Notes: generated by a model from the sequence alone, not told the origin. Shown: positions 21,456 through 36,050, counted from the stretch's first letter. The stretch: 64,000 nucleotides of DNA from Hanleya hanleyi (GCA_036873755.1 JAVTVY010037154.1:1-64000); one strand, 5' to 3'. A program made the numbers and translations.

Positions 21456-24400
21456 TCCCTTACGACACTGTACCATCGCAAAGTTTTTCTTATTTCTGGC
21501 AATATTGTCATTTGCTTGTTCAACAAAGAGATACTAGGGCACTTTATGTATGCAAACTGAATATGAAAGGTAAACAGATCAACTGGCACATCCACCCTTC
21601 TTATAGGTCAGAGATGTTGTTACTGAATGGAAGGTGAGAGTAAGTGTCAACAAATCCAGGTTATGTCAACTGTTACATAAGTATATAAGCAAAGTATATA
21701 GCGACAATCATTCACCGCAATATCACAGGACCTGGAGTTGAGTGCTTTACGTAGACTGTTTATCTCAGCCATTCCATTGTATATCAATCTTGGCAAATCT
21801 TTTAACTTCTGTTATATGATTCCACTGAATGGATACTTATTATAGCATTCAGTTTTTCGGATAAAGATTCATTCTGCTATGAATATACGAAGGATGCTGG
21901 CCTTCTTTTCTGTCTTAAAGTTGTATTCTTTCGAATATAATTATATCTCTCCACCCTAAAGTTCGATCCTACAAGCTACTGAGACGAATCCCAAAACGAA
22001 ATCAGAGCGCAGGCATTTGATCAATTACCTCAAATCAGTTAAATCACAAAACACTAAAAACTTGTTCCCTTTCTCGTGTGAGCGAAATCCTGAGTGTTAG
22101 GAGGCATTATATACACAATGGCTCTTGAAATCGTTCAAGTTGGCTTTGAAGAAATGGACATAATTACCCAATATTAACGATCGCACGGCGCCTGGGCGTA
22201 ACGGTCCGCAATAAATACTATCAATTCTTTCAATGGCTCTTGCAGATCAATAGTCCAGCCAATCTGTTTATCTGATTTCCTCCAAGGCAATATTTACACT
22301 ATTACGTATCACACATTGGATACTTTTAATCCTTTACAAACTAGATTGTGTAATCCTGGCTTTACTGAACCAAGAGTAGCAAATCTTTCCCCCTCAATGT
22401 GACAAAAGCAAATACACCTTGACACAAGTTGAATGTGATGAAGAAATAGTGTTCAAGGCACTGGACACACATTAAAAGTGAAGTGATGTATTGGCGATGT
22501 CCGTTTTAAGGGTACTGAACCCTCCTACGCACACTTTTACACACCTTCTAGAACTTGTCTTTCTTTATACAGCTAAAAGTATGCCTCAAAGCTATGGTAA
22601 TGTATATATTCATTGAAAGCACATTAAGGATGATTAGAAATATATAAGTTTGATCACTGTAAACCTGTGGGTTGTGAAGATATTTGAATTTAAAAAAATA
22701 ATTTAAAATTTAATTTTATATTTTCAAATGCTATTTTCAGAAAAGTATTCAACTTATCGTAACTTACTTCATAATTTCCTGCAGGAGACAACTCCAACAG
22801 GAAATCCGTGTCCGCTCTCACCGCTGACCTAATTGTATAAGTTGTATATCCTTACCCAAAACACTCACGTTATAAAGTTAGCACGTTCTTCTTCTTTTTT
22901 CATTATTTCATGTATATTGAATATATTTCTTAAACAAGTATTCATGTTGTTCGCGAAAGTAAAGATATACCTGACCTCTTTGACACCATACACATAAATA
23001 ATCGTATACTCATTCTAGATATGTTGCAAGCCATAAAATACCTGTATAATTTCACACAGAAATTAAATATAGCTAGGGACCAAGGTATGAGGTGCGCTTC
23101 TGCTAATTTGCGGTTAACAATCACTCACTTTCTAATAAATCCACCCAACGCTCCCATAGCTGGCAAAACGGGTCTATTTATTAATCTATCTATTATAAGC
23201 TACGCCATTAATTTATACATAACGAATATTGTGTAAATAAACCAAAATTGAGAATGCTTGGAGGGTTGCAATCTATTAGAAACACAATCCCAACGGTATA
23301 GATGTGATAAAAAGGAAGTACCACACCTGTTCTACATGTAGGATATAATTAACTACATGCGCTGGATATAATTACATCCAAAGCCAGTTCATGGTAGAAC
23401 TAATGGTAAAGTCGGGACTTAATTGACAGTACCAGTACGAGTTAGTATAACACACGTGGGACAAACAAAACACTAACTTGGTTATGTCAGTTAAAAATAT
23501 ACGTGTTATATTCACTGTCTTCTCTCAAACCGTTCCACATCAACAGGCGAAACCACCCAAGCAGTAACAGATGTACAAAGTGTATGGGTACCATGGAAAA
23601 ATCCTGATGGCACTTATATCAAGCAATCATGTCTGTCGGTGTTCATTTGTCATATTATATCTGCAAACATCAATGGCCTATTTGATAAATTTTCTCTCGG
23701 GTAGTTTTACAGAAATTACATTGCCTTTAAAGATAGTTTTGATAGCTTTTTTCTTCACAGAAGAGTTCATAGACGGCTAACAAATCAATTTCTTACCCCC
23801 TTGTAAAGCTGAACCTTCTAATAGACAACCCGCGTACCACAGAGGAGGGCTGTCAACATGGAATGCTTATCTAATATTTCAAAATACACACCGTCTTGAC
23901 AAGCTCCGAAAATACAGACATTCAACCAGTTTAAGTGAGATGAGCTCTGCTTGATCGTGATTGGCGTTTAAAAGGAAGACTATGTTTGACCTATTTTTTA
24001 TGAAGGGATGCGGCCACCTGTGCACAAAAGCTCAGTATGACAAACCCTTGGCAAATTTTCCCAGACAATTCTGAGAGAATCAAAAGAACTGTTTTTGTGG
24101 AAAATGTTAAAAGGATTCAGTCCCTGTAGGCCTGATGGGATTTTAGCGCGAGATCAAACGAGATCTCGCATTCGCCGCGCGTTGTACGAGATTTGTTAGA
24201 TTTCTACACTTTATCAAACGTGAAGAAAACATTTAGTCTGAAGGAAGAACTGTAATATCCCTTTAATAGTCATTAATATTCATTGACTGCCTTCCTAACA
24301 TTTGGCTTCGAGAGAATGTGGATGTAGAATCTGCTTGCAGTTTTCGATAACGACAAACGATCAAGAAGCAAAATACATGTATTCATGTAACACGCAAAAT

Positions 24401-27400
24401 CGTCATTTTGATATTGTACACCCAATGCTAACTGCCTGGAGATGTCGTTGACGAAAAATACAATTCTTGGAGAATGTCCCTACAATTAAGTGTGTACATA
24501 CGGCGGGAAGTTTTTGATAAGGTATATTAAGTAGTTCTGTACCAATCAAACACCAGGGATTCCTTTAAATGAAGTTTTCTTATCCTACACCAACCTACGA
24601 ACAGGGTTGTCTCCAATTATATCAGATGAAACATCCATATAATATCTAGTCCTGTACCAAAACATTATTTCACAAACCGCTAGTTGATGTTGTGATGGTG
24701 TTGTTTTAAAGAGGCGAACAGTTATTAAATAATTCACCAATGGTTTGATTTCTTTTGTCTTCCGAATACACCAATTGTGCTGCTGTTGATTAGTTCTGCT
24801 TAATTCAAGTTGTTGCGATACAGAACAACTTCTGATAATCAGGGCGGGTTTTTTCGAACTCGGTATAGGTGGCTGACGGAAGGACCGATCGACATTGTAG
24901 AAAGGGAGACAACCCTGTTTGGAGGTTGATCCTACACAACATGGCAAGTATTCCAAAAAGGTTGCAGATGTTAAATAGACAAAGTGGCCGACTAATGGCA
25001 AAGTCGTGTGTCTAAATGTCAAGATCGACTTTGCACCTGAACTTCAGAGGTGTACTCTGAGATTGAAGCAGCGAGAAACATTGTAACAAGAGCATATAAT
25101 CAACTCGACAGTCGACTGACAGCTGGCCTAGCAACCCTGTATTTGCTACAAGTGATCCATAGGAATATAAACATGCCCGGCTTTCCAGTCTCGCGGTAAA
25201 CATCTTCAGATGAGCATCTGCGAAGAAAGACGAGATTTCGTTTGACTGACAAGTCCTCTCGTCTCCTCTGTGAGGATATGACTTAGACTGAGTAACTCGG
25301 AAGGTTTCAAGTATGAATCCTGAAGGGGGTACATCGGGTGAATCGAATAAAAACACTCGAAACTCTTTCAGTAAAAACAAACAGAAGACATAATTGGCAT
25401 TTTGATGGTTAACGTAGACACAAAAAGGTAACATTTAACAATGCTACAAAATAATGCTTATATTCTACCTGGGTACTGGTCGTGCGAATAGGCCATAAAC
25501 CCGTTCCCCCAATTATTACAATAAACAAGTGTCGCAATAAACAAGTGGTATGTCTATGCCATTAACCAGTTCATATATCAGAAAGTCAAATTCGTTCGAT
25601 TCTCACCGTTTCACAGTTATCTCTTAATTGAAAATTCTTTTTATTCTCTATATTATATTTATCTGTTGCAATATTCCCAGTTAATGTATTTTTTGAATTA
25701 ACTATTTCTGGTTGATTTACAAATTCAGATGCCCTAGATCAAATAAAATCTACCCGGCAATTAGAGACAAATTGGCCTTTCTTCTAGAAATTCTCAAAGC
25801 AAATTAGTGAACAAAACCTAAGAGATGAGAGTTTTGTAAGGATCAGATAAAAGCTACTTGCACATAGAAACCTTTTGTGACAATTATTATAATACTGTTG
25901 CAATATGGACGAGGGTCGGGATACTTGGCTGATTAGGACTGTCCCAAAAGGATGGACCGATTTCCCAAAGGAAAGTTCAGCAGGAGAAACATACTTGACA
26001 ATAACGAAAACCAGGGGACAAAAGGACAGGAGCATAAAGGAGGGGGCGGTAAGAGGGAGATGAGCCGCTGGACCGTTCAAGAGTTAATCGTCCAGAGAGC
26101 TCTTGAAATCGCCCTAAATCCACAGACGCTGTTAAAACCATGCCATCTGTCTGAGGATCAAATCACAACAGCTATCTATTAAACACAATATACAACAAAG
26201 CCAAACATGGCGCGTCTTCCAAGTCAAGAACTGTTCAATTCATCAGTTTTCCGCAATTGTCAACCTAGTGACTAGTCTCCACAAGTGTACTGCTGAATTA
26301 ATAAAATGCACAATTTTTATTCTAATTTTGAGTCTGAATCTTTTGCAAGATAAATATATTCTGTCATAAAAATATCAGAAAATCAATACATGGAAAAACT
26401 ATAGCGTTGCCCATGATTGCTTCATCTACGGAAAAACTCTGTGATGCAACAACAGAATGACAAAGCAATCACGATACATACTCAGAACAAAGCAAACTCA
26501 AATTATTTTGAATAAATTGATGCAGCCAAATAACGCAATCGCAAAAAACATTACATTCTCATGGGAATAAGATGAATAGATATCATTTTCAGATGCATGC
26601 AATATGATGCATCTCTGTACACAAACAAATTTGCATTGTAGCTGCAGTGTAATGGAGTATATAACCATAGCATGGTGCAATTTTGAATAGCATACATGTA
26701 TTACTATGTTAAATTTAACAGCAAACATATATAAAAATATCTATACTTGACCTTTGAGTATAGAATAGAATCAGGGTTATTGAACAGAGCTTACAATGAA
26801 ATGCCATGAAAAATGACCGAGAAAGGTCCAGTGAAGGGCGGGTCAATATATCCATGTTCCCCTTAAGGGTCGAGTGGAAGGTATAATTTACCGATTATAC
26901 TACGCCATGGGGTAACTATTCGAGCAGGACCGTTTATCCCGGTGACATCAAGCGAACCGAGCTTTTCTTAACACCTCCAGGGCTGATAAGGTGCCAAAGA
27001 TATCGGAGAACAGAGACTGGGAGACCCACCTGGTAGGATCGTATGCCGTATGAGAAGCGCTCCTCTATTCAGTAGAAAGGTAGGTGTCTTGTATTCCAGG
27101 TTTGGTGAACATTCATGCTTCATTTAACCTATTTAGAGCGAGTCTTTCTTACTCGCCACAACAAAATACATTATACTCCAGGCTGGAGTGATTACACAAA
27201 GGAAGAAACCTTGACGTTCCTGTACATTAGGGTTAAACTTTAGGGGAAACGAAAGGCTCCATGGGGGAGGGAGTGTGTTATTGTCCCCTCAGAAGTGTCA
27301 TCCTGTTGTACGGGTGACGGGGGCAATCCATCTGCTCTAGGGGAAGTTGAAATGGGGTAGATCATCAGATTACCTAGTGTGCACACCTTGGCACAGATAA

Positions 27401-29040
27401 ATTGCAAACAGTGAGAATATCAAAACTTTGATCAACTTCTGGTATGTTTGGCACGTTCGACACTAAATCATCGCTCGGGTACTTGGAAGCATACCATTCA
27501 AGAATATACCAAGATTCCAAATATTTGACCAGATGAGTGTGGTCTTTTATGGGATACGATATTGACCCAAATTATACAGCAAGCAATCGTACCACTGCAC
27601 GGACTCCATTCGTAACACGGTCTAATCTATATGTCTACATAAGAGGAATAACGGCAGACCATCCACGAAGGGATATCGAGCACACAGCCAATTGTACCAG
27701 CGAAACAAACTGGAAAACTAAATAAATACGAACAGCACAGCATTGAATTTGTTGATAAAATCATCAATAATGCAGACAAACAAACCGAGTAGTCCGGTTC
27801 TGTAAAAATATCTACAATCTATAAATCATGTTTGGTAGGCTATAAGCGCTGGCAACGCATCACGGCGCAATATTTCTTCAGCAGTAAGCTAGTTAAAGTC
27901 AGCAATAGCTCATATCTGTGTCATAAGCCACTCTTGCCATAATCTAGTTTATGGGGGATGGTTGGCAGGTTTCTTCTAGACTTCAGGTTTCTATATACTG
28001 AGATATGATAGAGTCCACGTGTTCTTGTACTTCTTGTATAAACACATTATACCAGCGCCACCGGCGGCTATTTGCAGCGAGGATATTGCCAATTTGTACA
28101 ATGTTTAACACAAGTGTAAGGCAATATGCAAGGATATGGACCTAAAGTAAACGGACCTCAGGGGACTGTGCGATTCATATGTCCGTGACTATATGCCGAT
28201 GGATCGGGGACAGCCGAGGGCTGTGATAATGAAATCGATATATATCCGTGTTCCTTGTGAACAGGTGGATTTTAGAGTCTCTGTGCTAAATAAATGATTA
28301 CCCGAAAAGATATGAAATACAAGATGTAAAATATTGGAAAGGCTTGACTGCAAAAATTCTAACGCAGCCTTTTTCCCCCCACCATCTTCCCATCTTCTAT
28401 TACGGTTTTCTGAAAGTTCAGGTGCGGTACAAAAGACAAGCCGATTAATCGATAATCTCCGAGGGATGGACAAAAAGCACGAACAAGAGTATATAATAGT
28501 CCTCCGGTCAGATAACGGCGCCTAATTAACTCTATTCCCCTAGAATATCCCACCTGGCCTCTCGCATTAGGAAGCAAAGCCGACTCTCAGACCAATCAGT
28601 TGGATCCTGCGTCCGTTAGGTAGCCATGGTCCAACACTCGTCTACGATTAAACGCATCATTAAAGGGTGGAGGAAAACGATGCCGCCGTACTGACAAGAA
28701 GTCATATGACCCCCATAGACAAATATACTGACTGTATATTACTATACTGACTGCATATTTCTAAAAAACATCACGAAAGTGATCCATGTGATGATTTGTA
28801 TCCCAGCCACGATTTTATTGCAGATGTTCGTGTGGACATCTTGCAAGACATGACCACACGGTCCCTAGCACCGGCTGGAGCAGTATTAGATACAAGGTCT
28901 ATAATCGCAATGTCGCCTTGTACTGCATCTAAATGCGGGAAACCAGGGGTGAATTAGACTGCTTACCTCCCCTTCTTTCCAATACGTCTACCATTATGAA
29001 CATTGAGGTTTTGGACACAGTCTGGTTTCTTTCCTATTTG
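21456..29040. other. Intron interior, no gene recognised
   Basis: AT-rich unique sequence. The longest frames (minus strand, 24585-25434, about 140 codons each) overlap one another in different frames. One of them starts at TTG, and neither resembles a known protein. No repeats of note. Confidence 0.5.
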
Positions 29041-30340
29041 AACTCCGTCTTTTAACGAGAGTGAAGAACAAAATTGCCGTAAATTCAAAATGCCAGGGAA
29101 TACTTGTCTCTTGTTTGGTAGCAGGGACAGTTGATAGGGGCATGGAATACGCCATGCACCATTTTTCACAATGCGGTAACAACTCAGAAGAGCCCAATGG
29201 CTTGTATGAATGTACGATCACATCTGCGCCACACAGAATTAGATTTCCGGGGAAAAATTCAATATACTGCGGACATATCATATGTTTTGCAAAGGGTAAA
29301 TTCAAAACTAGGCAGAAAGACAGGTGGATCGTAATCCAGATTATATATGGGTTAAAGGTATATGTAGTCTATTCGAAATTTTCTTCACAGGTAAGTACAC
29401 ATATAGTGCATGGACTGAAGATCACTATCCTCGGGAGTCTTTAAATGCGCCGATTTGAATCGACCATGCATCCGACCAAACGTTCCAGTGTCTTATTTTC
29501 TAACACGGATGTGACTGGGTCGAGTTGTAATCCCTTGTTCCTTAACGCAATAGTCTCGGGCCTCAAAAGGTTTAACCGTGAGCCTTACGTGATCGCGGTC
29601 CATCATTACTAGCGATTGTGCTAGTCAGGAGTGTGAAGTCATGCAATGTCACAACACACTGTAACCCAATCTACTGTTTAGGCGCTCACAATACATTGTG
29701 GAATGTAGGTATGTATCGGGCTCACAGTCAAATCCATGAGTGCAGTTCGTACCATCACACACGCAGAGTGCAACTTGTACGACCCAAATTGCCCTCGCCT
29801 TTCATGCCTCTGTGGCAATATTTGTAAATTTCACACCATTTATTTCCACAATAGTACTTCGTACGTCATTCGATTTAAGTCCCCTTGTAGAGACCAGCGT
29901 GTCTGAGCAAAGCTTACAGTATCTATTAACTTGGATGCTACAACAAATACTGAAAACGTCTATGGTGTCCAGAATGTAACCTGTGGTAAAACAAGGTGAT
30001 GCATCTCAGGTTCTTGATTCAATATACAACATTAGCATGGTTTTGTTGAATTAGTGCTATTTACATGTTTAGTGCGGACGGGTTGATGTGGCGTTGAACA
30101 AACCGACATAATGGAGTGACAAATGTTGCTTATGAAAACCAGAGGTAATACAAACAAGGGAGATAACTGTTATTTCACAAAGCCTTTCCCCAAAAAATGT
30201 TATATATGATTGACTGACGCTTCAGACTATCAGCCAACTAGACTGAGTTACAGCCCCTATTATCAAAGCAGTAAACAGGGTTACCGCGGGCATTTTGAAT
30301 TTAGCCATTTTGTTCTTCACTCTCGTCAAAAGACGGAGCT
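29041..30340. repeat. Inverted-repeat pair 1.2 kb apart in the intron
   Basis: 29041-29092 (A(A/G)CTCCGTCTTTTAACGAGA, GTGAAGAACAAAAT...AAATTCAAAATG) pairs with 30291-30340 at about 90 percent by eye, with weaker pairing continuing outward. The interior has a CAG/GTAAGT donor-like site at 29391 and short frames only. It could be a non-autonomous element or two independent insertions. Confidence 0.6.
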
Positions 30341-32346
30341 GAAATCGAAAACAAACCAAATAATGCACATTCACAGTCCCTTTTAAAGGTATAACAGATA
30401 CAGCGCACATGGGTTGTGTAAGCACCTGCCAAAAAGTGATTATGCCAGAATTTCAGAACAAAATGGTGGCTTCTACCGCATTGGAAGGAAGGGAAGATAA
30501 CTATGGGTGGTAGTCACCACGCTTTCTCAACAGTGTTCTAGATTTCCAGCTTGGTGAGTGGTGAGCTTGAAGCCCAGCTAATATTCATTCCGATGATTTG
30601 ATAACGACCACTAGACAAGCCCCTAATCCTGCATATTTACGCGTTCGGATACCAGACGCTACCCCTCCATATTTTGGTTAAACAATACCCTGTTGTGGCA
30701 ATTCTACAGAATATGTCCGGTGACTCCAAACTATATATATATATATAGGCTTTCACGTCCATGTTAGAATCTCCCACTGTAAAGACATGGATGCGAGGAG
30801 AATGACCATACATGTATAGCTAGATATTGGACATACGCTCATTAACCATGGGTTTATGTTGCTCCTATAGAGACGAACTGTCCAATGACCTGTATTATAT
30901 TCAACTATTATTTATATTCAACTGTTCCCAGCTGATAAGCATTAACTCAGTGTTATCTGCGAGCAAATCAGGTAACGGTTTCGATATTATCGCGCAAATA
31001 ACTCTTTTCAACTTAAATTATCTAGAAAATTCAGAAAATTTCCCAGATTCAGCGGCCTGAATACTCAAACATTTTCATATGTTTCACCTTTGATCTTCCA
31101 ATCCATTATTTTAACTGCGAGAAAGAATGCGGAGTCAGGTAGTTGATGACTTTGGTACATTTAGCGGTCTGACGGGTTTTAACGGACAATTTCGAGCAAA
31201 TAACTTATCACCAATGTTCTTAATGTAACCATAGAAGCCGTGTTCCGGAGGTCATGTACAGAATAGAAGAACAATAAGTCAAAGACATGTCAACACTTAA
31301 ATCCGTTTACAAGATATTTTTTCGGGATTTTTTTCCTGAATATTTTTTTTCTTTCAAAAATTGATTGACTGCATACCGTGTTGGCTGTCTCTCTATGAGA
31401 GATGGACAGCATTGTATTAGGCCGTTCAGACAAAGAGACTCTATCACTGCTCGCACGAAAAAAGTGATGGGCATAATTTATGGTCGTCACTTTCGTCGTT
31501 GCTTTAACAGACGAAAGGGCCGAGAAAACGGGTTTGAAAGTGTTTTAAGTTGTAAACTGGCTAAATTTAATTAAGTTATATCAGCAAATGAGAGTTATTT
31601 GAGTTTACTTACTTCATTTTAAGTTTTTAGAAAACGCCGAACGCGTACTTATGCGCTAACAACAACATTGAGTAACATCAAACTCTTAAATTAAAAAAAT
31701 TCATCTCTCTAAGATCGAAAGTCTTGTCACGATTTCTCTTAATCCGGAGATGAATTTTAAGTTCGGACCGATGTTTTAGCCGTTCATTTGCAAAAGTCAG
31801 AAGAAAAGGTTTTGGTGGGGATTGAGCTAATTTGTTATCGTATGACCATGATTGATAGAACGATGCAGGGCTTTCACGCGACAAATTCATCATTGTACCA
31901 GATTACTTAAACACCAAATGAAGAACTTGAACAATGCTTAATTGAGATTGATGTGAAAGCCTTGCAACAAGGAGGGGGTTCTTCTTACATTTCCACAAAC
32001 TATCGGTCTGTAACATGATCTCCCAGTATGCTTCCAGAGAGAAAAAAATCCACATCCTCGATTTATGGGATCTTGTCTGCCATAAATCATTTGTCACGCG
32101 GACATAAAATCCGGTGATTCCATAAAAACAATTGATAGCCTTATCAATAATCCTTTGTTTCTGTTGTTGATTGTTCTTATAGAGAGAAAGAAGAACAAAG
32201 TTACAGCAGGATCTTTGTGAAAGACACTTTGGTCCTATTACGCGCCAGAGGAGTAATATTAACATGTACAGCAGTGTGTTAGTAGAAGACCATTTGAGCC
32301 TATTGAGCACTTTAGTCGTGTTGTTCCTTCATGCTGAATGGCTTAA
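30341..32346. other. Intron interior, no gene recognised
   Basis: Contains a (TA)n tract near 30734 and a small hairpin around GCTGTCTCTCTATGAGAG at 31383. Nothing else seen. Confidence 0.5.
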
Positions 32347-32868
32347 GTGAAGCCAAAAATTTATTTCTTCTATTCTGCACATAAATTCGTGTTTCGTACA
32401 GACAAAATATCATATTTTTTTCAAAATATGATATTTACAAAAGTTTCATATTGTCAACTCTCACAGTTCAAAGTGACATAAAACAGTGTCAACGGACGTT
32501 TGAAATTGGGTTTTCGCCTTTTTTCGGCTTTTGTTCTGGCTTTTTTGACATTTTGTAAACAATTTATAATGCATTGTTTAATAAATCGAAAATCTGACAT
32601 CTTGAACCTCTATAATACTTCGATATGATACGGAAGATATGACATTTGGTTTGGTTCAAGGTGTCATACTTATATATAGATATATTTAAAAATGCATGCT
32701 AAAATGCACAAGAAAAAACAAAAACAAACGCGTAAGCCCAATATCAAACGTCAATCGACGCTGTTTTACGTAACTTTTGACTCTGAGTGTTAACACCATA
32801 AAACTTCAGTATTTTTTGTACGAAACATCTTTTTGTGCAGATTGAAAGGAATAAATTTTTGGCTTTAC
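32347..32868. mobile_element. MITE-like element with ~50-bp TIRs
   Basis: Left TIR TGAAGCCAAAAATTTATTTC...GTGTTTCGTAC (32347-32399) pairs with GTACGAAACATCTTTTTGTG...AAATTTTTGGCTTTA (32819-32868). An internal perfect inverted repeat, AAATATCATATTTT / AAAATATGATATTT, adds a second hairpin. A partial relative lies at about 51095-51337. Confidence 0.75.
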
Positions 32869-33969
32869 TAACAGAACGCCAAGGGAGTGTTTCAACTAGT
32901 CCTTTCAGCAGGAGCAAACGTTTTTCCTTGAAGACATATGTAACTGGCCCAATTACTAATCCTAATTCGTCCCGATTAGTTTAGCAACGACGCAAGTATG
33001 TAACTTGAGTTTGGACTGAGTTACACCTTTTTTGAGTACATGACAAAAAGCGAAGAATGCAAAACAGAACATACAGTATAAAGAAAAAAAATTTTTTGCT
33101 AGTTTTGATGTTTTATTTTAATTGAATATCTGCCCGTTCGAAATTGTCCCAGGAAACAGGAACAGCAGGAGTGAAAATTAAAGCTGAGGTTGAAGCGAAT
33201 CAGAGATCGAAAACCTGCGTTTTCCGCTAGACAGGCAACCGTCTAAGCAAATGTTTGATTGTAGGGGATTCGACGCGGTCATCATCTCCCTCGTGTTTTA
33301 TTTCTGCTTCACCTGCTCAGAACTATATGTGGCGCGTGCGCACGGGCAGACCACGCGGAGCTAATTGCAGACTAAGCGTAATGGCGGAATGGGGGAGGAT
33401 TAATGAAGTCAGAGCCGACCTACTCTATATTTGATTTATTAAAGGAAGGGCTCTTTCATTTTCTACTCAAGCGGAATCAGTGGAGTAAATTCGATATCCA
33501 GGCTCAGTCATGGCTTTGTTACAAATTATGTTCGACAAAACGAAATTTGATATCGTTTATACTTTCACCTCATGCTGTCCTTTGATAGCGCATACATCTG
33601 CATGATCAAAGATTTCATATATTTTGGAAAAAATACGAGTTGCTTGAATTAGAGAAAATGCAACTTGCTTGCCTTATTGATCAAACCAAAAAGTTGTAAT
33701 TTACATCCCATTCCAACCCATTTCACTTCGAAAAAACGAAGATCCGAATTGACACTATGCGCGAAGTCAGAAATTAATTTATAAGTACGATATGCTATAC
33801 GTTTTAATGAGACGGCGATAACATTTCGGTTCAGACTGTTCGAAGTGAAAACATTATTTATTTGGGGCTCCACATCCATAACGTTTCCGGCTCATAGTTT
33901 TTTTTAGTTTCACTCTTCCCTGTCCCTAATGAACGTTATATACCCTTTTTATCTGTTTTTCTGTTTCAG

Positions 33970-34098
33970 GTCAATCTATACCGGGGCACCAGACTGTCAT
34001 TTGGTTTGATTGGGCACTCTATCGTAGTTTTATGGGCACTGGTCGTACGGAAAGTCCCGTACAACCCGTTTACCACACCACCCTATACATATACATAG
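33970..34098 (+). CDS. Possible terminal exon opposite the HS3ST intron
   Basis: A textbook acceptor tract (CTGTTTTTCTGTTTCAG) is followed by a 42-codon frame to TAG, including LSFGLIGHSIVVLWALVV, a plausible membrane segment, and a short Pro/Tyr/Thr-rich tail. It lies on the strand opposite HS3ST, inside its intron. No upstream exon was identified and the next AATAAA is over 500 bases away. Could equally be an unused splice-like site. Confidence 0.15.
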   Translation, partial: VNLYRGTRLSFGLIGHSIVVLWALVVRKVPYNPFTTPPYTYT

Positions 34099-35872
34099 TA
34101 GGTACCGTACCCTGGTTTTTTCTCGGATTCGGGCCACTGTATTTGCTCCCCCCCCCAATAATAGCTAGCATTTGGAAGAACTGAAAATGTCTGGAAGTAG
34201 AACAACGAAGTAACGGAAGTCAAGAGAAGGAAGAAAAGTAGAATGGTCATTCCATAGGCCTTCTCCGGCTATACCGGATATAGTCCAAAATATTGCCATA
34301 AAATTATCGGCTATTTTTCGCTGGATAACTCCCCCTTATATTAATACACCATACACGAGCAAATCTGAAGCCTCTTCCCAAAGCAGAATCTATCAAAGAC
34401 CAAGGGTTTTTTTTATGTACAACGCTAAAACTGCTTCACATGAGAAAAAATACAGCTTTCAGTAGATATGGCTTCCTCATCAGCTTTTATATGGTTTAGA
34501 CATTCCCTTTGAAGTTTCCTATAAGGTTTGATATCCGGGCTATGCCAATTAGGCCCGGAACAGATCAGACCCCAGGTCAAAACCTTAACTTTGATTTCGA
34601 CGTGCTTGAGAATGTGGAAATCCGTAAATATTGGAATGGCATCTCTTTGTAAATAAATAGTTAATAGCCAAAAAAATATAAAAATATTTCCTGAATACGA
34701 CCCAAGCCTTCGAAAATACGCCTCGCAGTCAATGTTTCAGATCCAAGTTCACACGAGTACATGCGAGCTGTATGTACTACCATCAAAACCATGTTGCAGG
34801 ATAACGACTTCCACATTGACACCAAAATGAATGTACTTCACAGTATAATGCATGCTTGTATTTAGGCTTCATATAAGCGTTTAATACAGAGTCTGTATAT
34901 AATTTAGCACAATGTTTAGGAGCTAATATTTCCACATCAATAGTTAGTGTGTAAAGGCGAGGTCTCTCCGGCATTCTCCCCAGTAAAATGGCGAGCAGCT
35001 GGTGTTGACTAGCTGGAAACACGAACACCTCTAGTCGGTTAATTTTCTAAATGAAAACCATATCGCGTCTTGTAGTTCGCGGCCGTTTGATGCAATGCTA
35101 GAGCTAACCTTATTCAGCTTAGAATCAAGGGCCAACACAGTCTCGCCATCCTAAGGGTATTTACAAGATTTTTTAGTGAACTGGGATAATCAAGCTCACA
35201 TTTTGGTTTCGGGACGCATTCAACTCTTCGTATATGTATGTCTAGTGCTCTTGAATTCTGGATCTCAAGGCCCTTAAGGCGAGATTAACAAGTTTTCTTT
35301 GATCGCTAGACCAAGTGTTAAATGTTAGATATTAACGCGTGCAGGATAAACAAGTTACGTAAGAGAAGCCATTAACCGGTAAGCTATTTTAAGAAATCAG
35401 GTTTCCCTCAGTAGCCGTCTCGAGAGCTTTTTCTTATCATTCATGAAATAGCATTACTATACGCTGTGATAATGTCATGTTGTAGTCAAGGGTTCAACCA
35501 TTGAAATCTCAATACCGACCTAAACCGAGAGATATCGCAATGCAGAAAATTAGAATCTCTATAAATCTTCAACGAAGCCGTTAGCTAGGGAAGGTATTAG
35601 GTTAGGAAACCTCTCAGTTCTGATATTTCTTGGGTAAATCAGGCGTTACTTTTCTTGGCGGTACTTCTGTTTATGAGAGTTTTAACGCCAGCATTTATTT
35701 CTATTTTTATTTCTATTTTCATTTCAATGTTTATCAATTTTTCGAATCAAATCATATCAGGCATTGTTTTTCACAGCGCTTTGAATAAATAATAATCTGT
35801 GATGAAACTTTGGAAAACCAACTTTTGTCGGGTAATTTAACCGATACTCTGCTTGAAAAAATGGAAATTCAA
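34099..35872. other. Intron interior, no gene recognised
   Basis: Only short frames; homopolymer C run at 34149. Nothing else seen. Confidence 0.5.
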
Positions 35873-36050
35873 GGTGGGAATTTGCACCCTTCCTAGATGG
35901 TTGAAATTTCCATCATATAAGACAATGGGTGGAGATTTCCACCTTTTCAACAAAATATAAAGCTTGCATTTAACATATGAGTATTATCATCATCTCAGTC
36001 ATTTTTCCGAACATATAGAGTGCGAAATAGCCGGGGTGAAAATTTTCACC
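35873..36050. repeat. Cluster of 16-bp palindromes, GGTG(N)AAATTT(N)CACC type
   Basis: GGTGGGAATTTGCACC (35873-35888), GGTGGAGATTTCCACC (35928-35943) and the perfect GGTGAAAATTTTCACC (36035-36050), with a half-preserved GGTTGAAATTTCCATC at 35899. Further ATTTCCAC half-sites run to about 36110. The spacing is irregular, so this is not a simple tandem repeat. Confidence 0.65.

Noticed and set aside
20850..21476. 208-codon minus-strand frame with QYSGAAP-type repeats
   Set aside because: Translation of the 32-bp intronic minisatellite; the frame shifts with unit-length variants.
24585..25434. Two adjacent ~140-codon minus-strand frames in the HS3ST intron
   Set aside because: They overlap in different frames, one starts at TTG, neither has splice signals, and no known domain is seen.
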